Translations under genes and position numbers: made by a program
The notes under the pieces: generated by a model
What the model was told of the DNA's origin: nothing
Seen by the model: the letters and a program-made list of their open reading frames with translations, nothing else
Databases searched by the model: none
Part shown: positions 39,581 to 51,337 of the stretch, one piece after another
How the letters are laid out: every line of letters begins with the position of its first letter
Position numbering within the stretch: position 1 is the first letter of the stretch
Assembly: GCA_037576215.1 (NCBI GenBank)
Contig: JBANDB010000002.1
Location: 3,658,001-3,722,000, forward strand
Direction of reading: 5' to 3'
Origin: Armillaria gallica
Lineage: Eukaryota; Basidiomycota; Agaricomycetes; Agaricales; Physalacriaceae
DNA length: 64,000 bases

Positions 39581-40774
39581 TTAGACGGCCAACAGCCGTT
39601 TCCCTTCTTGCCATACGGCAAAGCTTACCGCTGTCATAGGAACAATTTTTAAATAACCTATACTCAGTCCCACATAGAATCCCCGCCAACCACTGGTCCT
39701 CCAGATCGAGGACATTGTCTCTCCCCACCGAAGCCAACGATCCGGCCGAGTGACCCCGCCTACTTGCATTCGCCTCCGGATGACTTCCAGTGGATAGGAA
39801 ACCGTTTGGGCCACCGCACCCGAAACGGCTCCTACAGCTAGGTCAGCAACTGGTGTTGCGTTCTTCGCCGAGGATTGTGGAACGAAACGCGCGCGCAAGT
39901 ATCCCCAACAGAGAAAAGTCATGCCTGCGTAGGGTATCATTCCGACAATTGTTGCGGTAAACCCGCGATAGAATTTAAGTACGGGGAAACGAGTGAAGAG
40001 AGTTCTTGTGGGGCTGATGACGGCCGTGGTTTTTGGTATTGACGCGGTTTCATAGTACATGTGGTGCACTGCTTGGATAAAGGAGGGTCGAATTCGTTGT
40101 ACCGGCTGCGAGGGTGGGTCTGTTTGGAAAGCCATGCGCACGCGGGTAACCTCCAAAGGGTATGTAAAGAATACGGATATTAACCCTGCTCCAGATGCAT
40201 CAATAACCAAGGTCCAAAAAAGCAGGCTGAATGCAAAAACCTGATATGGCACCGGCTGAAAATCTGCGAAAGTTCGTCTCATCTCGTCTCGTCGGCATTA
40301 AGAGCTATTCATGAGTAGTTTGTTTTAGGCGAGTCGGCTAGAAGGATGATGGACTGGCTCACGTTGTGTATCTGGTCGTATGCCATAAATTTGATGGCAG
40401 CATAAGGAAAAACACGCAAGAGCGTCGCCGAATGGCCTTGAAATAGACCTCGCACACCGGAATCATGGAATATTTTAGTGCCTGCACGATATGCCCCACT
40501 CCAGGAACCTAAAAACAAGATGTAAAAAACGCGGAATACAGCTATTCCGCCCACTCACCTGCATATTGCTGGAAATCAGGATTGGCTGCTTGGAAAAGGA
40601 TCTTCACCCTGTCAAGAGGCGCCACCACGGTCTTTGCCTGCCACGAGAGTAAGGATAAGAACGAAAGCCACAGTGAGCACGTACAACGCAACCCGCAATC
40701 CCACCGGCAAGACCAGACCGGAGGACATAGTCAATGTTCTTTGAATCTCGCTGACCGGAGACATTTGAGCTCAT
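39581..40774 (-). CDS. Mitochondrial carrier, Leu5/CoA type (SLC25)
   Basis: An inner-membrane solute carrier with three repeats of two helices. The three signature motifs are [16 protein letters not shown] and YPLEVIRRR. Start ATG at 40774 gives [21 protein letters not shown], then LAGGIAGC. Introns after GGIAGCV, after DFQQYA, after the repeat-1 end AYDQIHN and after FRRFSA restore the frame. Repeat 2 has [20 protein letters not shown] and repeat 3 [20 protein letters not shown]. The spacing and the short matrix loop of repeat 2 ([12 protein letters not shown]...[10 protein letters not shown]) recall yeast Leu5 and human SLC25A16/SLC25A42, which keep coenzyme A in mitochondria. The substrate is therefore inferred from overall resemblance only. 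The stop is at 39581-39583. Confidence 0.88.
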
Positions 40775-41339
40775 TTGCACAGGGCGCAAGGTGCATATGT
40801 ATGAGCTAGACAAGACTGGGGAATGCGCCGACTAGGTGACCAAGGCGCTCCAACGCTGGCGATTTTTACGGACGGACGGAAAGGATTGGGGTATAGTAGA
40901 TCCGGTAGTTGCCGAGCGATTGCGGCCAAGGAGTTTCGTCCACGCGACCTGGGGGTGGCGTTGTGCTGACCACCCCAGACTGACGCGGGTTATCAATCAA
41001 GTGGTTATGCATCGTTAAGCCTCGTTAGACGCGTTTCAACTTTAACAGAACCATGAAATGGAACTCTGGATCACAATACTAGCACGGTATTCCTCTGCAT
41101 AATTGCCTATCTTTGTCCGTTATTTCCCGAGTCGAATGCTTAGATTCCGCACATTTACATGTGTATAAGTTCCGTTTATCATCAAGTCAACTTATATAGT
41201 TTCCAGTAAGTTTCTAGAGCTTCGAGCAAGGAACGTTGCATATGATTGTTCAAACATTCTCAGAGGTTTACATAGCCTAAACGCCGGGCCTCGTGATGAG
41301 AAAGGATGTCCGAAAGGCGTTACTAGCAAACGGCTTCAT
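40775..41339. other. Intergenic, no gene seen
   Basis: The upstream region of the carrier gene and the 3' flank of the TLC gene, both on the minus strand. The second half is AT-rich. Nothing specific is recognised. Confidence 0.45.
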
Positions 41340-42574
41340 TCAAGCAACTGGCTGCTTGGAGAATCTTTTATGGACAGCAGCTATAATCTTCCTGAACCTG
41401 CCAGACAATCCTCGTTAGCGACAATGGTATAATAAATATGTGCGTAGACACGAACCACAGCCAATTAAGACCTTGAAGAACTATATCGCCTCCCCAAAGA
41501 CAAGTAGATAGATAACTGGAACATCATTTCTCACTGCATACAAGGTATGCGCGAGGTTATATGACTATATAACAAGTCGTAAATATTCAAAATTCGCAAA
41601 GTTGAAAGAACACCGACAAGGTATATGCCTCCATAAGCTAGTCGCACGACAAAAAAGGTGCTCAAGAGACATAAGCCGTTAATAAGCTGCAAGGTGCTGC
41701 CAGTCCGGTTGGTCTTGTCCAGGAACCTGAAGAAGCCTCTGCATTAGAGACCGCTACGAAGAGACGGAAAAAGAACGGTCGCGCCAATGTATATTTAAAA
41801 AGAATGTGCTCCTGGAAAAGAAGTTGAGGGTCATTCAATCAATTAGACATGAAGGATGGAAGGCTCAAGGGCGACGTACGCTTCCCACAATAGACAGCGC
41901 GCGGTATAGTACGCCAAAAAAGGCTTCTACAGCAAAAATCCAGAGTCTCTCGAAAATGGCGAGTAGAAGGAGGACGTACAAAAGATAACATATAAACGCT
42001 CAAACATGCGAGTCCTGGAGGGTCCACTAAATGCGCTGATAAATAGGTCAAACCAAACACGCACCGTGGATAACAAACCCGATATCAGACCAGGTTGAGA
42101 TAGCTTCCAAAGCATCCCACAAGAAATATCTACCAGTTAAAGGAATTAGACGTGTGTCATCGACCAGTAGCAAGAATACTGACCCACTGGAGATAGCAGT
42201 CAGTGTCCCAATCCTTTCCTCAGACCACCCATAAGCCCGGTCCGTCCTTAGCCCCTCCAGTCCCAAGCAACTCAATGCCAGCGGAACCACCACGATCACA
42301 TGAGCCTGCGAAACGACGTGCGCGCACCTGCCATGTTACCCCTACTCTGAACAAAGACCAAGCCCATGACTCACCAGTTCCTTTTTGCTTTCTTGTCCAT
42401 CTTTCCGTATGTGTCAGAAAATAATTTCTGACTGACGAATGGTGCGATGACCAGATGAATAAACGTAAAAGCCGAGAAGGACCACAAAAACGTAGAGATA
42501 TGTTCAGGCAATTTTGTTAGACCAATTGAAAGTGCGGCGGGAGACAGGTAGGGTTCAATCAATACCACTGGCAT
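41340..42574 (-). CDS. TLC-domain multi-pass membrane protein (frameshift near 41493)
   Basis: A member of the TRAM-LAG1-CLN8 superfamily, closest in appearance to TMEM56/TLCD4 proteins, which are implicated in lipid handling. Start ATG at 42574 (MPVVLIEPYLSPAALS). Exons join to give LWSFSAFTFIHLVIAPFVS, then TDRAYGWSEERIGTLTAISSGYFLWD, IGFVIHAHLV, YMLSFKPFLAYYTARCLLWE, ASTFFLNIHW, FLDKTNRTGSTLQLINGLCLL and finally NWLWFRKIIAAVHKRFS, stopping at 41340-41342. Two oddities: the junction NIHW-FLDK needs a GC donor (intron 41727-41784), and the last membrane segment changes frame at the four-C run 41492-41495 (plus strand). There FGE... becomes FGGGDIVLQGLNWLW if one base is added. The frame break makes the C-terminal 30-40 residues unreadable as given. 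Confidence 0.78.
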
Positions 42575-43035
42575 ATTGGTGGGCGCTGGGAAACAAAGGA
42601 TATACGGGAAGAACCCTTTGAGCTAGGCGACCCTGCGCCTAAAAATTCTGATCAATGATCATGATCATGACATGCACTTTTACAGGCCCGCTCAGCCCAA
42701 CCGTCAGACCTGACTAATCGATATTGTCAAGAGGTTCCCCTTCTACCGCAGCTGCATGCATTGCAGCAACAACGATTATGTGTCAGGGTAGGAAAGATGC
42801 GGTATCAAGGCCGCAGTGTGAATAAAAAGTTGCCGATGTAGAAGACACCCAACAAGCGGCCACGTTTTAGGTATCATTCTTTAAATAATGCTTCTTTCGT
42901 GACGTCGTCATTCGGACATTGGAGCATCCTGATGAAGATTGCGATCACTTCATTAAACTGCGTAAAGAGTACGAACCAGTTCATGCAGTACCACACTGCA
43001 TTCATACAATTAAATACACGAATTGACACACTAAA
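42575..43035. other. Intergenic, no gene seen
   Basis: The upstream region of the TLC gene and the 3' flank of the first esterase gene (both minus). A TGATCATGATCATGA palindromic stretch lies near 42655. No other signal is recognised. Confidence 0.4.
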
Positions 43036-44432
43036 TCAAGAGATGCGACATAGCGTGAAGACTTCATGGACATAATCTGCCATGATTCGATGCGTTTCTT
43101 TGGACGGGTGCCTATTAAATATTGTCAATACTTACAACATCTCAAAATGTTCACAAACTCGTACCCTGGAATCCAATAGAAATGATGATCAGGATCATCA
43201 CACCACCCATTCTCATCGCAATTCTCGTAGCACTCTGTACACTGCTCCGTGGTTGTGTATCCAAATGCCTCATAGCCCGGTGTTGCTCCGAGAACACCAT
43301 CCCATATGCGACCGAAATCAACGTAGGCTACATCTAGATGCTTGCTTCCGATATGGAAGTCATATAAGCCATCGTAAATGATTTGTTTGAAGCGTTCTCC
43401 CCGATCGGCGTGCTCTCCTTGCCCGTAGACGTCCGATATCATGAATAGACGACCGTTGATAGGTGGGCTTGAAAGTGTATCTATTTGTTCCAATAAGGCC
43501 TCTGCCGCGTCATCCAAGTGGTCACCATCGACTAAAGATACCGTGTAAGTGCAACAGGTATTCATCGATCCTAAGACTTACCCTTCGAGTCACCAAAGTC
43601 ACTATCAACGATGGTCAGATCAAGTCAGAGCACAACCGAACTAGAAACATGAGTAAAACTACGAACTTGATGCCGAAAAAGAGGCTATAAAGTGTTGTTT
43701 CCGGGTCCAATTCTTGATCTTGATCGAGAAACGTTGTCACTGGCAAGCCCGTTTGACGAAATGCTCATTTAAAGAAGATAGAGTCTTTACTCTGTCCTAT
43801 GAAATCAACTTTGCGGGGGTTACTGGGCCAAATAGATAAGTCGATACACGCTCCCCATTGCTGAGATATACGTCAGAAAGAATTCGAATTTTTTGAAGAT
43901 AAAAATGCCCGGCTTCTTACCGCATAGCTCATAAGTTCTGCTCCACTTTTGTTAGCGAGTCCCTCAATCCACACCGGTCCATTTGCCGATCGACCGCCAG
44001 CTAGCACACTTGGCGGAATGAGAACGGCAGGTTCAAGAGGAGAACCGTCGTCGTTTCCGCCATCAGTATAGGAATCCTAGTTCGGTGATCAGAATGGTGG
44101 TTTCGGGGTTTAGAGATTACACGAACGCCAAATGAAACGATCGTCTTAATTGCACCAATATTAATGCCGGTGTTGACGTCGGATACAACCCCAGGAAGAA
44201 GGCCGCAGTGCGGCGATACAGCGAGACGAACATCATTACCGGTTTCATTCATCAGAATGGGGCCATTTGAGAAAGTCGATGCGATACCAAGCAGAGCAAC
44301 GAGATAGTAATAGAGCCTTCCGATCAGACCATGCAGTTGAGATAGCCAGATGCATGGGACCGAAGAGCACCATTGATGGATCCCATGCTCGTATATGGTT
44401 GTATGGGCAGTAAACGTCGCTTCAATATCCAT
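43036..44432 (-). CDS. Secreted SGNH/GDSL esterase, CE16-like (copy 1)
   Basis: An extracellular esterase of the SGNH fold; CE16 members remove acetyl groups from xylo- or manno-oligosaccharides. Block I with the nucleophile Ser is SFGDSYTDGG, made by splicing after TIVSFG. LAGGRSANGPVWIEGLA follows, then LFFGIN-D (intron after the Ile codon), VDGDHLDDAAEALLEQID, and near the end the catalytic Asp/His block GHPSKETHRIMADYVHEV. Introns of about 50 nt are placed so that all blocks are in frame; the last one has a GT donor. The stop is at 43036-43038. The 5' end is unsure: the only in-frame ATG (44432) places about 40 odd residues before the hydrophobic YYYLVALLGIAST, so an upstream exon or sequence error is possible. 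It is a tandem partner of the gene at 44778-46032. Confidence 0.82.
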
Positions 44433-44777
44433 CTTTGTATCCGGTAACGAAACCCTTGAAGGGTCCCCAGAATCGGATGTTTCAAAGTTTACCGATCAGA
44501 TTGAGAGGAATAGTAGCTGGCTAGTAACAGCCCTCGAGCGCCTATCAACAGTCATTCCATTGTGTTTGCGATGGTAGGAAAAAGGGAATACCCCTACCTA
44601 TACTTGTCTTACGGATTTCCACGGATTCTCGAACGGAGTTTGAGAGTACATGTGTTGAGAGGAAACGGCCGAGGCAGACACGATCAATCTGAAAACACAG
44701 CCACCGGCCAATTTCTGAAAGACCGTCATCATTGTGTGAATTACATACATACTACTTCAATTCGTAAATAAGTATCT

Positions 44778-46032
44778 TTAGGCTACCTGGCAATCCGTCA
44801 GAACCTCATGGACATAGTCCGCCATAATCCGCATGGTCTCGTTAGATGGATGTCTGAAAGATTCCCTCAGTTGCATGAAAACGGCGATAGAAAAATTACT
44901 TGCCCCGAAATCCAGTAGAAATAGTGCGCCGGATCTAAGCACCACCCATTGGCGTCACAGTCCCCCGAGCAGTCAACACAGTCATTCGTGCTCGTGTATC
45001 CAAATGCCTCGTATCCTGGAGTCGTTCCCAAAACGCCATCCCAGATCCGAGAGAAATCCACATACGCCACATTTAACTTATCAGAGCCGGTGTGAAAATC
45101 GCTTAGACCATTATAGATCGTTTGCTTGAAAGCCTCTCCGGAGGCCGTGTGCGTTCCTCTGCCGTATACATCTAGAACCATGAACGAGCGGCCATTGGTA
45201 GGAGCGCTGGACAAAATCTTAATTTGGGCGAGGAGCACTTGTGCAGCTTCTTGCATGTGGTCGCCATCAACTGCATGGCAAGTCACTATCGGTAACGGAG
45301 AAAAACGAACGAGCACGTACTTAAGGAGGCAATGTAATCACTATGAATTTGGGTCAGTTGGTGATGGGCGGCGAAACTAAGGAAAGACCGACTTTATGCC
45401 AAAAAAGATGCTGTACAGTGTTGTGTCTGGATCCAACGCATTCGATTGATTGAGGAATATTGACACTACAAGAATGTTAACAGTAGCACACGAAATAAGA
45501 AAAAAGGCCCGAACTTTGCCCTAGAAAGTCGACTTTGCGAGGATTGCTCGGCCAGAGCGCAAGGTCGATGCATGCCCCAGATTGCTTGATTTGAAGGTGT
45601 CAGGTAAGTTGGCACGAGACGTTCATTGAGGTTCTTACAGCATAATCCATCAGCTTCGCCCCGGTATCATTCGCAACCCATTCAATCCACACAGGACCGT
45701 CTGTGGATCTCCCCCCTGCGAGCACACTCGGTGGAATGATCACAGGTGGAGAAAGAGAAGAGCCGTCGTTGACGCCACCGTCCGTGTAGGAGTCCTAAGG
45801 TAGAGTTACTTTTCAATCTTGAACGAAATAAAGATTTTAACGAACCCCAAATGAAACAATGGTCTTGAAGTGAGAAGGATTCACTCCAGCGTTGATATCG
45901 GAGACGCTGCCATTAAGGGTGCCGCAATGCGGTCCAACAGCAAGATGAATACCATCGTTACGATCTCTCCTCAGAGACAAAGACTGGGCAAGCTCGAGGA
46001 GAGCGACGAGGAAAGTATAAAGACCTCTTCAT
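44778..46032 (-). CDS. Secreted SGNH/GDSL esterase, CE16-like (copy 2)
   Basis: A tandem paralogue of the preceding esterase gene with the same intron layout and the same blocks: TIVSFGDSYTDGGVNDG, LAGGRSTDGPVWIEWVA, IFFGINDYIASL, DGDHMQEAAQVLLAQI, FSRIWDGVLGTTPGYEAFGY and HPSNETMRIMADYVHEVL. The stop is at 44778-44780. The final intron (44854-44903) begins GCAAGT, a GC donor, where copy 1 has GT. A TATAAA on the minus strand (46130-46135) supports transcription from about 46100. The first ATG after it (46032) is out of frame with the signal-peptide-like GLYTFLVALLELAQSLSL; removing one A would give MRGLYTFLV..., so one inserted base is likely. Probable substrate: acetylated hemicellulose fragments, inferred from family only. 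Confidence 0.82.
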
Positions 46033-46129
46033 AAGGCTGAAGACGTGGTATACCAGGACACAGAGGATCGGAGAGGACTCGGAGCACCAGCCTGAGTGAT
46101 CCTGAGCCCCATCTCCAAGTGCTTCTGGA

Positions 46130-46135
46130 TTTATA
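46130..46135 (-). promoter_or_regulatory. TATA box of the second esterase gene
   Basis: TATAAA read on the minus strand, about 100 bp upstream of the first downstream ATG (46032). Its position rules out the ATG at 46112 as a likely start. Confidence 0.45.
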
Positions 46136-46362
46136 GGAAAATACATCGTGTATGGTCAGGAAGCAAGAAGACGGTCATGGGCTCCCAGGGCCAGCATGAT
46201 GAACCACTGACGGTCCGCCAGTACTGCAGAACTGACTAGAACTGATCACTTTTGACTTCCAGGTTGGTTGAAGCCGTAATGATCATGATCGGAAGCCGCA
46301 GCCGACGTACCGCGGAGTTATATTTTCGACCTCCGATCACTGGCATTCAAAGGGGCTTCATT

Positions 46363-47678
46363 ATGCACGCTTTCAAGCAATTATCAAAGAGATACCCTTT
46401 CAAGTTCAAGACGTCTCGCAAGCCCCAGCATTCCAACGTAACTGCCATGGAAAATCATATGGGCGCTGTGGTTCTTGAATCGGATACCGAGGTCGTCTAC
46501 GTGGAATATGACAATCCCTTTCAGCTTCCGCCGCCCCCTTCCGATGAATGGACTCGCTTTGTTTGCATAAGTGATACCCATTCGCATACCTTTGACGTTC
46601 CATGGGGAGATGTTCTCGTTCATAGTGGCGACCTCACCAATACAGGTACCTTGAAAGGTTTCAAGAAGACCATGGAGTGGATCAGCTCTTTGCCTCACCG
46701 GACAAAGATGTAAGTGCCACTCGACTGTTCTCATTGTCCCCATCGCTGAAATCACGGAAGCATTATCGCAGGGAACCATGATCTTACTCTTGACCGGCAT
46801 GATGACTGGTATGAGAAGAACTACAAAGGTTGGCACGCGAAACCGGAAGTGCGTGGTCACCTTCGCGCCAATTCCCCAATCTCACCTTTTCAGAGCCTTG
46901 AACCCATCCTCGAGCTTCTCAAAGGCCCCAAAGCAACAAACGCGGGAGTTGTGTATCTGCAAGATGAGTCGCACACTTTCCAAGCAAAAGAAGGTGGACG
47001 AACCTGGAGTGTCTATGGATCTCCTGTTAGTTGCTTACTTCTTTCAATGTGACTTCGTATCTGATATCATTCAAGTGGTCTCCGGAGTTCTGCGATTGGG
47101 CCTTCAACTATGATCGCCAAGATGGAAAACGTGATTTTGGTTTCTTCTTCTTCGCGACCACCAACTAACGTACTCTTCTAGGCCTAGTTTCACAATTTCC
47201 CAAGACTGATATCTTGCACGCGCCTTAACTCTCTTTCATTATTCGTAGTATTTACCGTGTTTGCAGACTTACTCATGGGCCTCCTTTGGGGATTTTTGAT
47301 CTCACGACTGGCTGTACCCGTGTAGGATGCCGGGATCTCACCAATAGGCTGCCTTACCTTCGACCTAGGATTCACCTTTTTGGCCACATACATGAAGGAC
47401 ATGGCGCGTACGTGCACGAGTGGTATGCCGGATCTACCGAGACGCCCGAGGTACAAGTTGAGAACGACTTGGATGGAGACTATATTGACGACGCTGATGA
47501 TTATATGGATGACGGCGTGAATCTTCCGGAACCGTATAACCTCTCGGAAGGCGGGGATCGCACGGTGTTTGTTAATGCGGCAAATTGGCCCATGGGGAGG
47601 CATGCCTGGGGACCAAACGGAAGATCTCCTTTTGGAGGACCTGGGTTTAGACCGATAGTGGTGGATTTGAAAGACTAG
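46363..47678 (+). CDS. Calcineurin-like metallophosphoesterase (MPPED/239FB-like)
   Basis: A two-metal phosphoesterase. Metal-binding motifs occur in order: ISDTHSH, GDLTNTG, IIAGNHDLTLD, LTHGPPLG and FGHIHEGHG. Exons join across introns after RTK, after AKPE, after YGSP, after DGKR and between TDIL and LTHGPP. The last of these (47216-47266) needs a GC donor, since TT+A then makes the expected Leu codon. An acidic insert (NDLDGDYIDDADDYMDDG) sits between the final His block and the C-terminal NAANWPMGRHAWGPNG. The start is uncertain: ATG 46363 gives MHAFKQLSKRYPFKF; ATG 46279 is also in frame. Relatives with this motif order hydrolyse phosphodiesters in vitro; the natural substrate is unknown. 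The stop is at 47676-47678. Confidence 0.88.
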
Positions 47679-47872
47679 AGAATGTGTACCCAATACCCAA
47701 TACTGTATTTCTATGAATTTTGTAAAATTGTGCCTTGATTTTTATCTCTGTCCAAACGGAACACGCCCACAGCGCAGTGAAGGCGATGACCCCTATCAAT
47801 CCTCGGACCGGTTATTCCGTGGCCCGGCTAAGTCGACGGGGCGACGGCTTGACTTTTCCTCACCATGTATCC

Positions 47873-48479
47873 ATGTATACGTACCTTCCTTCCTGCCTGC
47901 CTAGACATCAATTTCGAGCCATAGATCTTCTTCGGCGTATTTCAACTGCAACAGGTCGGCAGAGGGCAATTGGGCATGGTCAAAACCTGTCTGCTCGATA
48001 TGCACGCTTAGAAAAATCACTTCGTCAGAAACAGGCGTTACAAGGAGATCTGGAGGAGCTATCGGGTTCATCACTCACCGTACCGGAGAAAACTGGGAAG
48101 AAGAAGCAACAGAACACGTTCAGAGGTCTAGTGGTACCAGAGCTACCGAGAGCTCCCGAATCAGACGGTACGTGCGTTTACGGGCCTTGTAGTCGTGTCT
48201 AATCTGCATTTTGTAGAGTGCTGTATGTCAGGCTGTGCGGTCTGTGTATACGATCTTTACGAGGAATCCATGGCGGCGTACAAGGAGAACGTGGCTGCAT
48301 TACGAAATGCCCTCGTCAGTATGGGAGTTCCTGAGTATGAGTGGCCAGCGAGCATCATGTCCCCTACTGAGAACATAGAGAGAAAGAATAACGTGGCGTT
48401 GAGTGTGTTTGAAGAGATGGAAAGGGCGTTGAAGGAAAAGCAGAAATCCTCAGCTCCTTCTCGTCAGTTCGTATTTTGA
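47873..48479 (+). CDS. Oxidoreductase-like (OXLD1-type) Cys-motif protein
   Basis: A small protein, about 180 residues. A basic, probably mitochondrial N-terminus (RHQFRAIDLLRRIS) leads to a Lys/Gln-rich helix (RYARLEKSLRQKQALQGDLEEL). After an intron at about 48168-48218 comes the conserved motif ECCMSGCAVCVYDLYEESM. That CCxSGCxxCVxDxY pattern defines the Pfam oxidoreductase-like domain shared with human OXLD1; its biochemical role is not established. The C-terminal half is helical (AAYKENVAALRNAL, IERKNNVALSVFEEMERAL). Start options in frame are 47786 and 47873; I chose the latter because it gives a plausible targeting peptide. The stop is at 48477-48479. It lies about 200 bp after the metallophosphoesterase on the same strand. 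Confidence 0.78.
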
Positions 48480-48937
48480 TTTGTTCCGTTGGCTTGCCCG
48501 TTGACGTATCCTATAGGACCTTCTAATATGGCTGCGCGTGCATCCCCGTTTCCATCCCGTTCAGCGAAGAATACCATGACTTCTGACGTTGTTGAGGGTA
48601 TCAGATGGATACTGTTCAGCAACAGGTAGAGATACCTTAATCACCCCACAAGGTCGGGGACGGCGTGTTTACGTTCAGACAGCGGATTGGGTGTAGGGAC
48701 GTTGATGGTTGTGGCTACCTTTCACTGAGTACTCAGCAAAAAGTCATCTACTGGGTCGTGCGACAGGTTGTCAAAGGTTGTCAAAGTCTTATATTCATAA
48801 CTACATGTATCAGACACCATAGACAGTGTAGAGGCATGGAGAAATTGCTCCTCCACTTACATTAATAGACGAGGGATGAAAGTAATAGTCTGAGTTGTCA
48901 CGCATGTGACATCTCTACGTCCTTCACGTCCTTCAGC
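48480..48937. other. Intergenic, short tandem repeat inside
   Basis: About 460 bp between two plus-strand genes. A near-perfect duplication of GGTTGTCAAA occurs around 48766-48787. It otherwise shows no gene. It presumably includes the promoter of the COP9 subunit 5 gene. Confidence 0.4.
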
Positions 48938-50377
48938 CATGTCGTCGTCGAGCACGGCGCTGAAGACATTCTCTCTAACGAACAGCATTCTTGAGATATC
49001 GCCTCAGGATGCAATATACAAGTTTGATCCCGACGAAGCCAGGCGGATTGACCAGGAGTCACCCTGGTCGAAAGAGTACGCCTACTTTCCTTGCGATATC
49101 GATGTTTCATTAAGCCACATGCAGCCCCCATTTCTTCAAATCGTGCAAGATTTCAGCTGTAGCATTGATAAAAATGGCACGCTTTCTGCTTTCTGCTCCC
49201 AGTACCACCGCTGAAAGACCCTGCAGGTGATACATGCGCGCTCTGGTGTGCCACACGAGATTATGGGGCTGATGCAAGGCAAAGTTGTCGGAAACTCCAT
49301 TGTCATCATGGATTCCTTTGCCCTGCCAGTACAGGGCACAGAAACGCGCGTCAACGCTGCTAACGAAGCTAATGAGTACATGGTAGAGTATACAGAAGGC
49401 AGTAGCAAGGTGCGTATCGAGTTAGATCGGTGATTAGCCTCCCCTTACATAGGAACAGGCTCAGAGACCCGAGCATGCCATTGGATGGTACCATTCTCAT
49501 CCGGGTTATGGATGTTGGTTGTCGGGTATCGACGTCAATACCCAGATGAACAACCAAAAGTACCAAGATCCTTTCGTTGCTGTCGTCGTAAGTCTCATAA
49601 TCATGTTGTTGACGTTTATCTCAAATTTCTATGGTAGATCGACCCGAACCGAACAATCTCTGCCGGCAAAGTGGATATCGGTGCATTCCGCACATATCCT
49701 GAAAACTACAAACCCCCAAGCACTGGCTCATCTGAATACCAATCGATTCCCCTCAGCAAGATTGAAGATTTCGGCGTACATGCAAATCAATACTACCAGA
49801 TAGACGTGGAAATATTCAAGTCGACGTTGGATAACGAGTTGCTGGGATTGCTGTGGAACAAGTACTGGGTGAATACGTTGAGCCAGAGCCCTTTGATCTC
49901 GGTATGAATCTCGCCACATGTTATAAAGTATCCTTCTGGACTTCTGTTCAACAGAATCGGGCATATGCTGTTGCACAATTATCGGACCTACACCAGAAGT
50001 TGTCTAAAGTGCAAACCTCTGTTACCACTACGCGTGCGCCTATCCCCGTTTTGCAAGACAAGGAGGGCAGCGCAAGCAAGGTGAGTCATGTCCACACCTA
50101 GCCGCTAAACTTCACCGACATTATTGCAGAAAGAGAAAGAAGAGAAGAAGAAAGAAGAAAACCAGCTCGCCAAGGGTGTCAAAGACAGGTGGGAGCGTTT
50201 CATGTTGGAAGATCATTAAGCTGATTTCTCTTGTACAGCACGAAGATCGCTGTCGAGGCTCAGCATGGGTTGATTGCGCAAGTGATTAAAGACGTCATAT
50301 TTTCCATGAGACCAAAGGGTGATGCTTCAACGGCCCAGCTATCTGATGTCACAGACACAGCAATGTCCATCGGTTGA
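48938..50377 (+). CDS. CSN5: COP9 signalosome subunit 5 (JAMM deneddylase)
   Basis: The catalytic metalloprotease that removes Nedd8 from cullins and so controls SCF-type ubiquitin ligases. The MPN+ core is complete: the Glu in [17 protein letters not shown], and the JAMM block [17 protein letters not shown], followed by [18 protein letters not shown] and IDPNRT. The first exon ([20 protein letters not shown]) ends in ESPWSK. The next exon gives [18 protein letters not shown], and the following intron (49177-49226) starts GCACGC, a non-canonical donor, before VIHARSG. The C-terminal half has [21 protein letters not shown] and a Lys/Glu-rich insert ([16 protein letters not shown]). The stop is at 50375-50377. 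Length and order match CSN5 rather than the related proteasome subunit Rpn11. Confidence 0.93.
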
Positions 50378-50548
50378 TATTTTTTCGATGCCAGTGTTCT
50401 CGTACTTTGCATTGTATTTTTAGAACATTTGCATTCGATGAAAGACCTGAACAAAGGTCAGACTGCTCCGGGAAAAGGCGTAAATCGAATTACTATGCAT
50501 AATAGCTGTGTCGTTACTGTAAATTGTAGATGTTCACGACTTCACTTC

Positions 50549-51238
50549 TTAACCGCAACATTCCTTGCCCCCTTCACTTTGAGAGCCTCCACCAGACATA
50601 TCCCGACCAGATATGAAATATCCTACGAACGTAGCCACCTATAATAATGTGAGCCTACTGTCATGACGGTACCTTTGAAGGAGCTCACAAATATCACGAA
50701 GATAATTCCACCGTTGTAGTACATGGCCAATAACATGAGCATGTAACCGGCGCCAAATTGAATCGTGTGGAAGATACTACGAACAAGTTGTTGAGTGTGC
50801 GTCGGTCTATTTTAAAGATGAGCGACGGAGAAAGCAAACAAAAGAGAATACGAACTGGAATTCTCCATTGCTATTGCCAAAACGCATAATACCGAGTCCT
50901 TTCAGTCCTTTGACACTGTCATGTGCGGCGGCTTCGACATCAGTCCGAGAGCTGTTCCATTCCATGATGATCCGACGGTCGTACTCCCTGGAAAGGCGGC
51001 GGAAGGCTTCAAGGACGACGACCCAAGCGAAGACGGCGATCAGTGTGCCAACGTAGGCACCTACAGTTGTATCTCTTGAGCGAAACGATCTAAGTTAATG
51101 GTCAAATGGGCTCTCACCGACAGTCCTGATGTGCCATTGTTTCGAGATAAAGCAAGCATCCACGGTGGTCCAGTTCCACAGCATAGAAATTTTGCAGGAT
51201 GCCCCAGAGGACGACGAAGAACTTGAACCCATGTCCAT
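50549..51238 (-). CDS. Ctr-family high-affinity copper transporter
   Basis: A trimeric Cu(I) importer of the plasma or vacuolar membrane, about 177 residues. Start ATG at 51238: MDMG, then a run of seven Ser where relatives carry Met motifs, then the typical CKISMLWNW...[10 protein letters not shown]1 is [19 protein letters not shown]. After the loop, TM2 contains [14 protein letters not shown] with the pore M-X3-M (MLLAM). TM3 has [11 protein letters not shown]. The C-terminus ends ECCG, a cytosolic Cys pair suited to copper release. Introns after HIRTV, after NGEF and after GGIIFVIF keep the frame. The stop is at 50549-50551. Ctr genes are usually induced by low copper, but I did not identify a copper-response element. 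Confidence 0.88.
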
Positions 51239-51337
51239 ATTTGCGAAAATTGGTTGAGAGCAGCTACGACACACGCGACGTGGCACAAGAAAAAGGAAGG
51301 TCAAAAAGACTCTATTTATTGCCTTAAAATTTACATG

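Noticed and set aside
48766..48787. Tandem GGTTGTCAAA repeat as a CRISPR-like or regulatory array
   Set aside because: Only two copies and eukaryotic context; no array structure.
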